A model generated the notes under the pieces. It was not told the origin of the DNA and made no database searches. It was given only the letters and a program-made list of their open reading frames with translations. A program made the position numbers and the translations under genes. Shown piece by piece: positions 1-8,725 of a stretch of DNA of 64,000 nucleotides. Location of the stretch: NCBI GenBank assembly GCA_013824085.1, contig PNNF01000002.1:62001-126000 (forward strand), read 5' to 3'. Numbering within the stretch: the first letter of the stretch is position 1; every line of letters begins with the position of its first letter. The DNA is from Chlorobiaceae bacterium. GTDB taxonomy: Bacteria; Bacteroidota; Ignavibacteria; Ignavibacteriales; Ignavibacteriaceae.

Positions 1-1
1 A

Positions 2-100
2 AAATTTCCCGACTACAATTTAGAAGATTGGGAAATTATGAATGAAGATGAAAAGGAAAAATTTACGATTAAGTATTTTCAGCGACGGAATAAAATATGA
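2..100 (+). CDS. C-terminal end of an unidentified protein (cut by window start)
   Basis: An open frame runs from the first bases to a TGA at 98-100 with no internal stop. It gives a charged 32-residue tail that contains EDWEIMNEDEKEKF and ends in RRNKI. The stop overlaps the mutL start as ATGA, so the two genes are very likely co-transcribed and translationally coupled. The fragment is too short to assign a family. Confidence 0.55.
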   Translation, partial: KFPDYNLEDWEIMNEDEKEKFTIKYFQRRNKI

Positions 101-1950
101 GTAAAATAAATATTTTGCCTGAACATCTCGCAAATAAAATTGCTGCAGGTGAAGTAGTTCAACGTCCCGAATCAGTAGTAAAAGAATTACTTGAAAATGC
201 AATCGATGCAAAATCACAAAATATTTCTGTCTTTATCAAACGAGCGGGAAAAATTTTAATTCAAGTTTCTGACGATGGCGAAGGTATGTCTGAAGAGGAC
301 GCAATACTTTCAATCCACAAACACGCTACGAGTAAAATAAATAAGTTCGAAGATTTAGAAGCACTGCATACGCTTGGATTCAGGGGCGAAGCTCTTAGCT
401 CTATTGTTGCAGTTAGTCAATTTGAACTCAAGACTGAACGTTACGAAGATGACTTGGGAACTCACATCAGATTTGATGATTCACAAAATATAATTGTTGA
501 AAAAGGATCTTTCGCTAAAGGAACTTCTGTAATTGTAAAAAATCTTTTTTTCAATACACCCGCACGCAGAAATTTTCTTCGCTCAGACTCAACTGAACTA
601 AAACATATCGTCGATACTTTTAATAAAATTGCATTGAGTCACTACAATATTGGATTTAAATTATTTATCGATGATGATCTTAGCTGTGATTATAAAGGCG
701 GAACTCTCGTCGACAGAATTGAAAAAATATTTGCCGACAATATGCTCGACGCTTTAATAAAGGTTGAAGAGCGTACTGAATTAATTTCAATAAATGGATA
801 TATCAGTAAACCAACATTCTTAAAAAAGAGTAAACAGGATCAATATCTTTTTCTGAATCAGCGATTTGTTCTTAATAAACAGATCAATCACGCAGTCTTT
901 AATTCTTATGACGATCTTTTAGATAAAGGAGATTATCCATTTTTTGTTCTCTTCCTTGATATAGATCCCAAACAAGTTGATGTAAATATTCATCCTTCTA
1001 AACTCGAAGTTCGTTTTGATGATGACAGAGGAATTTACAATTTTGTAAAAGCTGTAATCAAAAAAAGTTTGAGTTCATTCGATCTTGTTCCAAACCTTTC
1101 ATTCAATGATAATGGTATCACAAATCATTTTTCTGATGAGAGAATGCAAATCGGGAAAGCACAACAAAACTTGAAAGGTGATTTTTCTGATCGTCCTCCA
1201 TCGCTTGCAAAAACTATTCGATATAGCGATGATGAGATAGAAAAAATATTTGGCACTTTGGATAATTTAATAGAGAAAACTTCTAACGAAGATAATAACT
1301 ATTTATCTGCAAGTGAGCAGGGAAATGATTCTAAAACTGAAATATCTAATCAGAAAATAAAAACTACTCCTTCAACTTTTCATAGTTTTATTATTCAACT
1401 TCACGACAAATATATTTTATCGCAGATAAAAAGTGGTATGATGATTATTGATCAACACGCTGCACACGAAAGAATACTTTATGAAAAAGCGTTAAATCTT
1501 TTTGATGCAAATCTTCCATTTTCTCAGATGTTAGTTTTTCCCAAAACATTGGAGTTCGATCCCGCAAAGTTTTTGATTATTAAAGAACTTGATATTTTTC
1601 TTTCAAAACTTGGATTCACAATAAAATTTTTTTCAAAGAATACAATTGTAATTGAGGGCGTTCCGAACGATGTAAAACAAGGCGAAGAGGAATCTATCTT
1701 ATTGGAAATTCTTGAAGAATATTTTACGAATCAAAGAGAAAAAAAAATAATTGATAAGAAAGATAATCTCGCAAAATCTTTCTCTTGTCGGACAGCAATA
1801 AAAGCAGGCGATAGACTGAGTGAAAATGAGATGAGAATTTTGATTGATCAACTTTTTGCTACTTCTATGCCTTACGTTTGTCCACACGGAAGACCAATCG
1901 TAATAAAAATATCGATTGAAGAGTTCGACAAGCGATTTGGAAGAACTTGA
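97..1950 (+). CDS. mutL: DNA mismatch repair protein MutL
   Basis: MutL couples MutS mismatch recognition to strand removal. The N-terminal GHKL ATPase is complete: the catalytic glutamate is expected at E30 and the Mg-binding asparagine at N34 (KELLENAIDA), followed by DDGEGM, HATSKI and LGFRGEAL. A poorly conserved linker covers about residues 340-430. The C-terminal dimerisation domain carries the endonuclease metal motif DQHA-x2-E-x4-E at residues 452-463, plus SCRTAIKAGD and CPHGRPI. This is therefore the nicking type of MutL, found in organisms without MutH, and not the E. coli type. At 617 residues it is of normal length. The start overlaps the upstream stop by four bases. Confidence 0.97.
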   Translation: MSKINILPEHLANKIAAGEVVQRPESVVKELLENAIDAKSQNISVFIKRAGKILIQVSDDGEGMSEEDAILSIHKHATSKINKFEDLEALHTLGFRGEALSSIVAVSQFELKTERYEDDLGTHIRFDDSQNIIVEKGSFAKGTSVIVKNLFFNTPARRNFLRSDSTELKHIVDTFNKIALSHYNIGFKLFIDDDLSCDYKGGTLVDRIEKIFADNMLDALIKVEERTELISINGYISKPTFLKKSKQDQYLFLNQRFVLNKQINHAVFNSYDDLLDKGDYPFFVLFLDIDPKQVDVNIHPSKLEVRFDDDRGIYNFVKAVIKKSLSSFDLVPNLSFNDNGITNHFSDERMQIGKAQQNLKGDFSDRPPSLAKTIRYSDDEIEKIFGTLDNLIEKTSNEDNNYLSASEQGNDSKTEISNQKIKTTPSTFHSFIIQLHDKYILSQIKSGMMIIDQHAAHERILYEKALNLFDANLPFSQMLVFPKTLEFDPAKFLIIKELDIFLSKLGFTIKFFSKNTIVIEGVPNDVKQGEEESILLEILEEYFTNQREKKIIDKKDNLAKSFSCRTAIKAGDRLSENEMRILIDQLFATSMPYVCPHGRPIVIKISIEEFDKRFGRT

Positions 1951-1988
1951 TTATTGTTTAATTTATAAATCAAAAAAAAAGGTATTAA

Positions 1989-3641
1989 ATGTCTGAAGAT
2001 TATAAGAGTTCCCGAAAATTATTTGAAGAAAAATCTAAATCTTTAAAAACTAATGGAATGAAATTCACTACTGTTAGTGGAACTCCGATTGAAAATTTTT
2101 ATGGACCTGATGATGTCGAAAATATTAATTATTTATCTGACATTGGATTCCCAGGCGAGTATCCTTACACTCGTGGAATTCATGCAAATAATTATCGTGG
2201 CAAAATTTGGACGATGAGACAATTTGCGGGATTCGGTTCACCTGAAGATACCAACGAAAGATTTCATTATTTATTGAACAATGGTCAGACAGGTTTATCA
2301 GTTGCATTTGATTTACCAACACTCATGGGCTGGGATGCAGATTCTGAATTTAGTAAAGGAGAAGTTGGAATTTGTGGTGTCTCAATTTCTTCACTTGAAG
2401 ATATGCACATTTTGTTTAACAAAATTCCTCTCGATAAAGTATCAACTTCGATGACAATTAATTCTCCTGCGGCGATGATCTTCGCATTTTATTTAGCCGA
2501 AGCCCAAAGGCAAAATGTTTCGTTTAAGGACTTACGTGGAACATTGCAGAATGATATTTTAAAAGAATATATAGCACAAAAAGAATTTATCTATCCGCCT
2601 ATTCCTTCGATGCGAATAATAGTTGATATGATTGAGTATTGTACAAAAGAAGTTCCACAATTTAATCCTGTTTCAGTTAGTGGTTATCATATTCGTGAAG
2701 CAGGCTCAACTGCAGTTCAGGAACTCGCATACACACTTGCAGATGGCTTTGCATACATTGAAGCCTGTATTGAAAGGGGTCTTGACGTTGATGATTTTGC
2801 TCCAAGGATTTCTTTTTTCTTCAACTCACATTTAGATTTTTTTGAAGAGATTGCAAAGTTCAGAGCGGCGCGAAGAATTTATGCTCGAAGAATGAAAGAA
2901 AAATATAAAGCTAAAAATCCACGTTCTTGGTGGTTACGATTTCATACACAAACTGCGGGATGCACACTAACTGCGCAGCAACCAGAAAATAATATTGTGA
3001 GAACTGCATATCAGGCATTGGCTGCAGTGCTTGGCGGGACTCAATCATTGCACACAAATTCAATGGATGAAACACTCGCACTTCCAAGTGAAAAAGCAGT
3101 TAAGATTGCACTTCGCACTCAACAATTAATTGCGTATGAAACTGGAGTTATCAATACTGTTGATCCGCTTGGGGGAAGCTATTTTATTGAAGCTCTTACA
3201 GATAAGATGGAAAAAGAAGCAAACAAAATTTTTGATCAAATTGATGCCTTCGGTGGTGTGATTAACGCGATTGAGAATGGCTATTTCCAAAAAGAAATTT
3301 CGGATGCTGCTTACAGATACCAAATGGAAATTGAGAGAAAAGAAAAATTTATTGTTGGAATAAATGAATTTGTAGAGACGGGTGAAAAAATTGATATTCC
3401 GATTCTAACGGTTTCGCCTGAAGTTGAAAGAATGCAAGTAGAGCGTTTAACGAAATTTAAAAATAATAGAAATATTGAATCGCTTAATGAATCGTTGAAA
3501 GAGATAAAATATGCCGCAGAGAATGGTTATAATTTGATGCCTGTATTCATTAAAGCTGCTCACAATAATGTTACACTTGAAGAAATGATTTGTGAGCTTA
3601 AAGAAGTTTTTGGGATTTATGTAGAAACAGCAATTTTTTAA
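1989..3641 (+). CDS. methylmalonyl-CoA mutase, catalytic (large/alpha) subunit
   Basis: This enzyme interconverts methylmalonyl-CoA and succinyl-CoA, using adenosylcobalamin, in propionate metabolism. The 550 residues show the TIM-barrel substrate domain: [15 protein letters not shown] near the N-terminus, [58 protein letters not shown] and [13 protein letters not shown]. It ends after this domain and lacks the C-terminal B12-binding domain (DxHxxG). It therefore matches the split-subunit form found in archaea and many bacteria, and the small subunit must be encoded elsewhere. It lies 38 bp after mutL and 2 bp before the UbiA-family gene. Mutases acting on isobutyryl-CoA or ethylmalonyl-CoA share this fold, so substrate identity is somewhat less certain than the family. 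Confidence 0.9.
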   Translation: MSEDYKSSRKLFEEKSKSLKTNGMKFTTVSGTPIENFYGPDDVENINYLSDIGFPGEYPYTRGIHANNYRGKIWTMRQFAGFGSPEDTNERFHYLLNNGQTGLSVAFDLPTLMGWDADSEFSKGEVGICGVSISSLEDMHILFNKIPLDKVSTSMTINSPAAMIFAFYLAEAQRQNVSFKDLRGTLQNDILKEYIAQKEFIYPPIPSMRIIVDMIEYCTKEVPQFNPVSVSGYHIREAGSTAVQELAYTLADGFAYIEACIERGLDVDDFAPRISFFFNSHLDFFEEIAKFRAARRIYARRMKEKYKAKNPRSWWLRFHTQTAGCTLTAQQPENNIVRTAYQALAAVLGGTQSLHTNSMDETLALPSEKAVKIALRTQQLIAYETGVINTVDPLGGSYFIEALTDKMEKEANKIFDQIDAFGGVINAIENGYFQKEISDAAYRYQMEIERKEKFIVGINEFVETGEKIDIPILTVSPEVERMQVERLTKFKNNRNIESLNESLKEIKYAAENGYNLMPVFIKAAHNNVTLEEMICELKEVFGIYVETAIF

Positions 3642-3643
3642 TT

Positions 3644-4519
3644 ATGTCAAAATATTTTCGTCTTTTAAGAGTAATTCAGTGGATAAAAAATAGTTTTGTT
3701 TTTGTTCCATTAGTTTTTTCTCGAAATCTTTTTGATTATGAACTTGCTTCATTATCTGTTCTCGCATTTATTTCCTTCTGTTTAATTTCGAGCACAGTTT
3801 ATATCATCAATGACATCAACGACATTGAAGCTGATAGTTCTCATCCAGTTAAAAAATTACGACCAATTGCTGCAGGTGAGATATCGATTTCAACCGCTCT
3901 AATTATAGCTGCAGTGCTGATGATACTAAATGGATTTATTTTCCTTCAACTAAATTCCTATTTTATTATCAGTGCACTTGTCTTTTTTCTGATAAATATT
4001 TTTTACACTTTTTCGTTCAAGTATGTTGTGATACTCGATATCTTTTCGATTGCTGCTGGATTTGTAATGAGAGTTATAGCTGGTGCGGTTGCGATAGATG
4101 TTGAAATATCAAGTTGGTTGATGCTTACAACAATGTTCCTCTCGCTTTTCTTGGCGGTGATGAAGAGAAGATCTGAATTAGAAATTGTGAAGGTTGAAGA
4201 TATTCAGAAAACAAGAAAAGTTCTCCAAAATTATTCCATTGCATTCATTGACCAAATGGCAACTGTCGCTGCTGCTGGTGTGATTATCTGCTATGCACTT
4301 TATACTGTTTCTGATAGGACTGTATTTATTTTTCAAACTGAATATTTAATCTACACAACGCCATTTGTAGTTTATGGAATTTTTAGATATATGTTCCTTG
4401 TGATCAATAATCAGAAGGGGGAAAATACTTCTGAAATAATGATGACAGATCTTTCATTGATTGTAACTCTCTTTTTATATTTCATCACAACAATTGCGAT
4501 TGTCTATCATGTTTTATAA
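3644..4519 (+). CDS. UbiA-family prenyltransferase, decaprenyl-phosphate phosphoribosyltransferase-like
   Basis: This is an integral membrane UbiA-superfamily protein of 291 residues with about eight hydrophobic segments. The first aspartate motif is NDINDIEAD (N56, D57, D60, D64), followed by HPVKKLRPIAAG. That spacing (NDxxDxxxDxxHPxKxxRPIA) is the signature of the branch that moves phosphoribose from PRPP to polyprenyl phosphate. The family thus suggests a sugar-lipid precursor enzyme and not quinone biosynthesis. A second polar loop (SFKYVVILDIFSIAAGFVMRVIAG) matches the second motif region. It starts 2 bp after the mutase gene and its end overlaps the following lipoprotein gene. Substrate is inferred from the motif only. 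Confidence 0.82.
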   Translation: MSKYFRLLRVIQWIKNSFVFVPLVFSRNLFDYELASLSVLAFISFCLISSTVYIINDINDIEADSSHPVKKLRPIAAGEISISTALIIAAVLMILNGFIFLQLNSYFIISALVFFLINIFYTFSFKYVVILDIFSIAAGFVMRVIAGAVAIDVEISSWLMLTTMFLSLFLAVMKRRSELEIVKVEDIQKTRKVLQNYSIAFIDQMATVAAAGVIICYALYTVSDRTVFIFQTEYLIYTTPFVVYGIFRYMFLVINNQKGENTSEIMMTDLSLIVTLFLYFITTIAIVYHVL

Positions 4520-4967
4520 ACTTCAAAAATATTATTTGTTACTTCTGTTTTTTTCGATTTCAATTTTTATTTCTGGCTGCTATAAATGTGATCGTGTAAT
4601 GAAGGATTCACCGATAGTCTCCAATGGTAAAGCTGATGTTTGGATAAATCTGATGCCCGGCGGTGAAGCAAAAATTTATTACTCAGCCGAATTTGAGCTG
4701 AATGTTCCAAAAGATTTTGATGAAAGTAAAATGAATGTTGAAGAATTAATTATACAACAAAATGATTTTTATTTAGAGACAAAGTTTAGATACGAGTTCT
4801 TATCCAAAGATCAGAATAAAATTAAATTTCTCGTCAATTCTGATGGAGGAATTGATCCTAAAAATTTTCAAATAGAAAAAAATGTAAAACTCAAAATGAA
4901 AATGAAGATAGATAAGCATCTGATTGAATCAACAATTGATAATTTGAAAATTGAAAAAGTGTTTTAA
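4509..4967 (+). CDS. small predicted lipoprotein of unknown function
   Basis: The protein starts with a lysine-containing n-region, a hydrophobic stretch and a lipobox ending ISGC (Cys24), so it should be lipid-modified and anchored in the envelope. The mature part, about 130 residues, is charged and probably beta-rich. I recognise no family. I chose the ATG at 4509, inside the end of the prenyltransferase gene with an 11-bp overlap. The upstream in-frame TTG at 4494 would only add a few residues before the signal. It is followed after 2 bp by the CBS membrane protein gene, so it belongs to the same run of genes. Confidence 0.75.
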   Translation: MFYKLQKYYLLLLFFSISIFISGCYKCDRVMKDSPIVSNGKADVWINLMPGGEAKIYYSAEFELNVPKDFDESKMNVEELIIQQNDFYLETKFRYEFLSKDQNKIKFLVNSDGGIDPKNFQIEKNVKLKMKMKIDKHLIESTIDNLKIEKVF

Positions 4968-4969
4968 TA

Positions 4970-6190
4970 ATGTTAAACGATTTTCTTCTAATAATAATTT
5001 TGTTGATTCTCAGTTCATTGATTTCCGCAGCTGAAGTCTCTTTTTTTCTTTCAAAAAAAATTAAATTAGAGATCAAAGCAAAGAAAGAAAATATTGGAGC
5101 AAAGTATGCTCTCTTTTTTTTGGATAATCCTTCTCAATTTTTTTCAACTCTACTGATTGCGAATGTTTTTGTTTTAGTAGCACTTTTTGCTTTATCATCA
5201 ACTTTTATTTTTGAATTATATCATTTCGATCAACTCAAAATCGTAATAATTTTATCTCTTTTCGTCCTCTTTTTTTCAATTCTTTTTCCAAAATATTTAG
5301 CAGTAGAAGTAGCAGAAAAATATTTTATCATCGCATCACCTTTGATAAAAATTACAAATTATATTTTAAGACCGTTAGTCGTTCTAACAAAAAAAATATT
5401 GAACTGGGAAAATTTTATTTTAGACAATAAAGAAAGAGTAGTTAATTCATTTATTAAAGAAAAATCTAAAAGTGGAATGGACGATATTGCAGGCGGAGAT
5501 GACTCATCAAGGAGTGATCAAAAAATTATAAGTAAAGTTTTTGAATTTAAGAATCTTCGTGTTTATGATGCAATGCGACCGCGAACTGAAATTATTGGTG
5601 TGGAAATAAATACAAATATTAAAGAAGTGCTTAACACATTTATCGAATATGAATTTTCTAAACTAATCGTTTACGATGAAAATCTTGATAACATTAAAGG
5701 ATTTGTTTTTTCTTACGACTTATTTAATTCTCCAAAAAACCTGAACGAGATTACTAGAGAGATTTTGTTCATTCCAGAAACAAAAAAAATTGTCGATTTA
5801 CTCGACGATTTGCTTGAGAAAAGAATTTCAATTGCAGTTGTTGTTGATGAGTTCGGAGGTACTGCAGGCATCATTACTGTTGAAGATATTATCGAGGAAC
5901 TTTTCGGTGAAATAAAAGATGAGTATGATGATGAAGAGCACGTTTGTAAGAAAATTTCAGACAATACTTATTTGATAAATGGACAAGTTGAAATTGATCA
6001 TGTAAATGAAAAATTTAGCTTAGACTTACCAATTGGAGATTACGAAACGGTTGCCGGTTTACTAATAAATTATTTGAGAAAAATTCCTTCTAAAGATGAA
6101 ATTGTTAAAGTCAAAAATTACGTCTTCCAAATTGTAAGGGCTAATCAAGTAAAGATAGAATTGATTAAGCTAACTGTTGAACAGGATTGA
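4970..6190 (+). CDS. CNNM/CorB-type membrane protein with CBS pair and CorC/HlyC domain
   Basis: The 406-residue protein has the hemolysin-C/CNNM layout. Residues 1 to about 165 form a DUF21-type membrane domain with several helices (ISAAEVSFFLS at the start). A CBS pair follows at about 195-320 (VYDAMRPRTEIIGV; VVVDEFGGTAGIITVEDIIEELFGE), then a CorC_HlyC domain (YLINGQVEIDHVN, PIGDYETVAGLLI). Relatives are linked to magnesium or cobalt efflux and ion homeostasis, and the name hemolysin is historical. The CBS pair normally binds adenine nucleotides. It sits 2 bp behind the lipoprotein gene and 3 bp ahead of the DCC-family gene. The transported ion cannot be read from the sequence. Confidence 0.9.
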   Translation: MLNDFLLIIILLILSSLISAAEVSFFLSKKIKLEIKAKKENIGAKYALFFLDNPSQFFSTLLIANVFVLVALFALSSTFIFELYHFDQLKIVIILSLFVLFFSILFPKYLAVEVAEKYFIIASPLIKITNYILRPLVVLTKKILNWENFILDNKERVVNSFIKEKSKSGMDDIAGGDDSSRSDQKIISKVFEFKNLRVYDAMRPRTEIIGVEINTNIKEVLNTFIEYEFSKLIVYDENLDNIKGFVFSYDLFNSPKNLNEITREILFIPETKKIVDLLDDLLEKRISIAVVVDEFGGTAGIITVEDIIEELFGEIKDEYDDEEHVCKKISDNTYLINGQVEIDHVNEKFSLDLPIGDYETVAGLLINYLRKIPSKDEIVKVKNYVFQIVRANQVKIELIKLTVEQD

Positions 6191-6193
6191 GTT

Positions 6194-6565
6194 ATGAAAA
6201 TGATCCTTTATGATCATAAATGTAATTTATGTAATTCAATAATAAGTTTTATTTTAAAACATGATTCTAATAAAAAATTTATTTACATTTCGCTCTGGTC
6301 TGATGAAAGCAAAATAATAATGGAATCAGTAACAAAGCAAACGTTATCATTCGATACTTTTTATTTAATTGATGCGAAGGTGGTTTACAGTAGATCAACT
6401 GCGTTTTTTCATGTGCTCAAAGAACTTAAAACTCCTTGGAAATTATTACTCTTCTTCCAATTCTTACCAACAAAAGTTCTAGATTTTATTTATGATTTTG
6501 TAGCACAGAACCGATACAGATTTAATAAAAAACAGCACTCTTGTAACATAAATTCAAATTTATAA
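6194..6565 (+). CDS. DCC-family thiol-disulfide oxidoreductase-like protein (DUF393)
   Basis: A 123-residue protein beginning with the family signature YDHKCNLCNSIISF: the D-x2-C-x2-C motif of the DCC/DUF393 group, here D7, C10 and C13. It continues with the usual segments around SRSTAFFHVLKEL. Members have a thioredoxin-like fold and are presumed redox proteins, but their substrates are not defined. It lies 3 bp after the CBS protein gene and 41 bp before a peroxiredoxin gene, a neighbourhood consistent with thiol redox chemistry. The CNSCNIN-like end near residues 115-120 has one further cysteine (KKQHSCNIN). The family call is firm and the function is not. Confidence 0.82.
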   Translation: MKMILYDHKCNLCNSIISFILKHDSNKKFIYISLWSDESKIIMESVTKQTLSFDTFYLIDAKVVYSRSTAFFHVLKELKTPWKLLLFFQFLPTKVLDFIYDFVAQNRYRFNKKQHSCNINSNL

Positions 6566-6606
6566 ATTAGTTTTTAATAATTTATTTAAGTATGAAAAGA
6601 GACTTT

Positions 6607-7086
6607 ATGGAATTAAAAATTGGTGATGAGGCATCTGACTTTTCTTTAGTGAATACTTCGGGAGAAAAAACTTCGTTAAGTTTATTTCGGAATAAAAACG
6701 TTGTAATTCTTTTTTTCCCGTTTGCGTATTCATCGGTTTGCACGAGAGAGATGTGCACAATTCAAAATGATTTATCAAAATATAATGAGCTTGATGCAGT
6801 TGTAATTGGAATAAGTGTTGATAGCCATTTCACGTTGAAAATGTGGGCTGAAACGCACAATCTTAATTTTCCTCTGTTTAGTGATTTCAATAAAACAGTT
6901 TCTGCAAAATATGGTGTGTTGAACGAATTATTTGCTCCGGGTAAGTTTGATTATTTTGGAGTTTCTAAGCGAGCAGCTTTTGTTGTTGATAAAGCTGGTT
7001 TCATCCAATACGCCGAAGTGATTGTAACTCCAGATACTGAGCCAAATTATATTGAGATCAAAAAAACACTTGAAAATCTTAGATAA
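6607..7086 (+). CDS. peroxiredoxin (AhpC/TSA superfamily, AhpE-like)
   Basis: This is a thiol peroxidase that reduces peroxides through a peroxidatic cysteine. The active-site segment is PFAYSSVCTREMC: the cysteine of SSVCT is peroxidatic, with serine where most family members have threonine (PxxxTxxC). A second cysteine sits five residues later, the spacing of the resolving cysteine in the BCP/PrxQ group, although the rest resembles AhpE (FPLFSDF, AAFVVDKAGFIQYAEV). I prefer the ATG at 6607, giving MELKIGDEASDFSL, the normal peroxiredoxin beginning. An in-frame ATG at 6592 would add five residues and has no ribosome-binding site. It ends the first gene run. Confidence 0.88.
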   Translation: MELKIGDEASDFSLVNTSGEKTSLSLFRNKNVVILFFPFAYSSVCTREMCTIQNDLSKYNELDAVVIGISVDSHFTLKMWAETHNLNFPLFSDFNKTVSAKYGVLNELFAPGKFDYFGVSKRAAFVVDKAGFIQYAEVIVTPDTEPNYIEIKKTLENLR

Positions 7087-7102
7087 AAATAATTTGGTTT
7101 TT

Positions 7103-7131
7103 TTTACATTTTTTATTTAACATCTTATCAT
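7103..7131 (+). promoter_or_regulatory. candidate sigma-70-type promoter
   Basis: TTTACA at 7103-7108 and TATCAT at 7126-7131 are separated by 17 bp, each one base off the sigma-70 consensus. The element is in the 200-bp gap before the BCP/pterin operon and is followed by about 150 bp of leader. The surrounding DNA is very AT-rich, so a chance match is possible. Confidence 0.4.
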
Positions 7132-7171
7132 TTCTAAAAACTATGTTATTGTGATTTGATATCATTATTAC

Positions 7172-7238
7172 TCAGTCGCTAAAAATTGTGGGAGTAAAAG
7201 AATCTCCCGCTGATCATCCCGAAAACATTTGGGACTGA
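7172..7238 (+). promoter_or_regulatory. possible structured 5' leader RNA
   Basis: TCAGTC (7172-7177) can pair with GACTGA (7233-7238). Inside this lies a perfect GC-rich hairpin, GGGAG (7190-7194) with CTCCC (7204-7208). A third pairing, TCCC (7217-7220) with GGGA (7231-7234), would compete with the outer stem. This is the only GC-rich stretch in an otherwise AT-rich gap. I could not match it to a known riboswitch class. Confidence 0.3.
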
Positions 7239-7286
7239 AAAAGTTTTAAGAAATTACTGTTAGTAAAATATTTTGAAAGGTTTATG

Positions 7287-7751
7287 ATGCTCGAAATTGG
7301 AATGAAAGTCTCTGACATTAAATTATTTGATCAGAATGGAATCTCAAAATCGCTTCAAGATTTTGAAGGAAAAAAAATTGTTCTGTTTTTTTATCCTAAG
7401 GATAATACTCCGGGATGCACTAAGGAAGCTTGTAGTTTCAGAGATGAAATAAAAGTAATTGAAGAAGAAAACGCTGTTGTTATTGGTGTTAGTGCTGACT
7501 CGATTAAATCGCACAAAAATTTTTCTGAAAAATTTAATTTACCTTTCACACTATTGAGTGATGAGAAGAAAGAATTTCTTCAAGCATTTGGAGTGTGGAA
7601 AGAAAAAAGTATGTATGGAAAAAAATATATGGGAATTGAGAGAACGACGTTTATTATTGATGAGAATGGAATCATCAAACATATTTTTTCTAAAGTAAAA
7701 GTTGATAATCATTCCGAAGAAGTAATAAAATTATTGAGAGAATTATCATGA
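7287..7751 (+). CDS. bcp: thioredoxin-dependent thiol peroxidase, BCP/PrxQ type
   Basis: This is a cytoplasmic peroxiredoxin that removes hydrogen peroxide and organic peroxides with electrons from thioredoxin. It carries the diagnostic BCP motif YPKDNTPGCTKEACSFRD, with peroxidatic cysteine and resolving cysteine five residues apart (positions 44 and 49 from this start). PFTLLSDE and RTTFIIDENG follow as usual. Length (about 154 residues) is normal. GAAAGG at 7275-7280 is six bases before the ATG at 7287 but only three before the adjacent ATG at 7284, so I chose the second. The stop overlaps the PTPS start by four bases (ATGA), joining it to the pterin genes. Confidence 0.95.
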   Translation: MLEIGMKVSDIKLFDQNGISKSLQDFEGKKIVLFFYPKDNTPGCTKEACSFRDEIKVIEEENAVVIGVSADSIKSHKNFSEKFNLPFTLLSDEKKEFLQAFGVWKEKSMYGKKYMGIERTTFIIDENGIIKHIFSKVKVDNHSEEVIKLLRELS

Positions 7752-8155
7752 TTTACGTTACAAGGCGAGAAGTTTTTGCTGCGTCTCATCGGCTTTACAA
7801 TCCCAAATTATCCGAAGCAGAAAATTTTGAAATCTATGACAAGTGCTCCAGCCCCAATGGACACGGGCATAATTTCACTTTGGAAGTAATGGTGGCGGGA
7901 GAGATTGATAAAAAAACGGGATACTTAATTGATCTAAAAGAATTGAAAAATATTATTAGAAAATATATTATCGATAAAGTTGATCACAAACATTTAAACT
8001 TCGATGTAGAATTTCTTAGAGGAATAATTCCAACTGCCGAAAATCTTGCTATTGCTTTTTGGGATCAATTGAAAGATAAAATTACAAATGGAAAACTTTA
8101 TTCAGTTAAAATATATGAAACTGAAAATAATTATACAGAGTATAGAGGTGAATAA
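7748..8155 (+). CDS. 6-pyruvoyl-tetrahydropterin synthase family protein (PTPS-II-like)
   Basis: PTPS enzymes convert dihydroneopterin triphosphate, the FolE product, using a zinc site and a Cys/Asp/His relay. Visible here are zinc ligands H14, H39 and H41 (ASH; NGHGHN), catalytic C33, the D79-H80 pair in VDHKHLN, PTAENLA, and the substrate glutamate in YETENN. The cysteine motif is C-x5-HGH (CSSPNGHGH). That is the arrangement of 6-pyruvoyl-forming PTPS-II enzymes, unlike the C-x3-HGH of QueD or the E-x2-HGH of PTPS-III. It overlaps bcp upstream and abuts folE downstream, and two reductases follow. Biopterin-type synthesis is therefore more likely than queuosine synthesis. QueC and QueE are absent nearby. 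Confidence 0.87.
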   Translation: MIYVTRREVFAASHRLYNPKLSEAENFEIYDKCSSPNGHGHNFTLEVMVAGEIDKKTGYLIDLKELKNIIRKYIIDKVDHKHLNFDVEFLRGIIPTAENLAIAFWDQLKDKITNGKLYSVKIYETENNYTEYRGE

Positions 8156-8725
8156 ATGGATTTAGAAAAAGTAAAAGGATTAGTAAAAAATATTTTGACC
8201 GAGATAGGAGAGGATCCTCAAAGAGAAGGATTATTGAACACTCCGAAACGTGTTGCTAAAGCTTATGAATATTTAACTTCGGGCTATCATAAAAGTATCG
8301 ACAAAGTTTTGAATGGAGCAATCTTCAACGAAAATTATGATGAGATGGTTCTAGTAAAAAACATTGATTTTTATAGTCTCTGCGAACATCATCTTTTACC
8401 ATTTTATGGAAAAATACATGTGGCTTACATTCCCGATGGAAAAATAATTGGTCTAAGTAAAATCCCAAGATTGGTTGAAGTTTTTGCGCGAAGGTTACAA
8501 GTGCAAGAGCGAATGACTAAGCAACTCTCAGAAACTATCGAAGAATATTTACAACCCAAAGGAGTTGCAGTTGTTGCTGAAGGTTATCATATGTGTATGA
8601 TGATGCGTGGAGTAGAAAAACAAAATTCCTATGCAATCACAAGTGCAGTGCGAGGATTATTTAGAGATGACGCAAGAGCAAGAAATGAATTTTTTAATTT
8701 AATAAATACTTATAAACCAATCTGA
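8156..8725 (+). CDS. folE: GTP cyclohydrolase I
   Basis: FolE converts GTP to 7,8-dihydroneopterin triphosphate, the first step of folate and tetrahydrobiopterin synthesis. The zinc ligands are C76 and H79 in [10 protein letters not shown] and C147 in YHMCMMMRG. The C76-C147 distance equals that of the E. coli enzyme. Other family blocks present are [47 protein letters not shown] and AVRGLFRDD. At 189 residues it is a compact, complete enzyme. It begins directly after the PTPS stop, and its own TGA shares a base with the ATG of the following reductase (TGATG), so all are in one operon. Confidence 0.97.
   Translation: MDLEKVKGLVKNILTEIGEDPQREGLLNTPKRVAKAYEYLTSGYHKSIDKVLNGAIFNENYDEMVLVKNIDFYSLCEHHLLPFYGKIHVAYIPDGKIIGLSKIPRLVEVFARRLQVQERMTKQLSETIEEYLQPKGVAVVAEGYHMCMMMRGVEKQNSYAITSAVRGLFRDDARARNEFFNLINTYKPI

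Noticed and set aside
5713-5964. Ser-rich - strand frame opposite the CBS domains
   Set aside because: It is a shadow of the Asp/Glu-rich CBS coding sequence, with no ribosome-binding site or family.
7172-7238. Cobalamin riboswitch in the leader before bcp
   Set aside because: CCCGC and CTGA-like bits are present, but the B12 box and the GCCRC-type core are not, and the downstream genes are not cobalamin genes.
7748-8155. QueD of queuosine biosynthesis
   Set aside because: The cysteine motif spacing is C-x5-HGH and not C-x3-HGH, and no queC, queE or queF is nearby.
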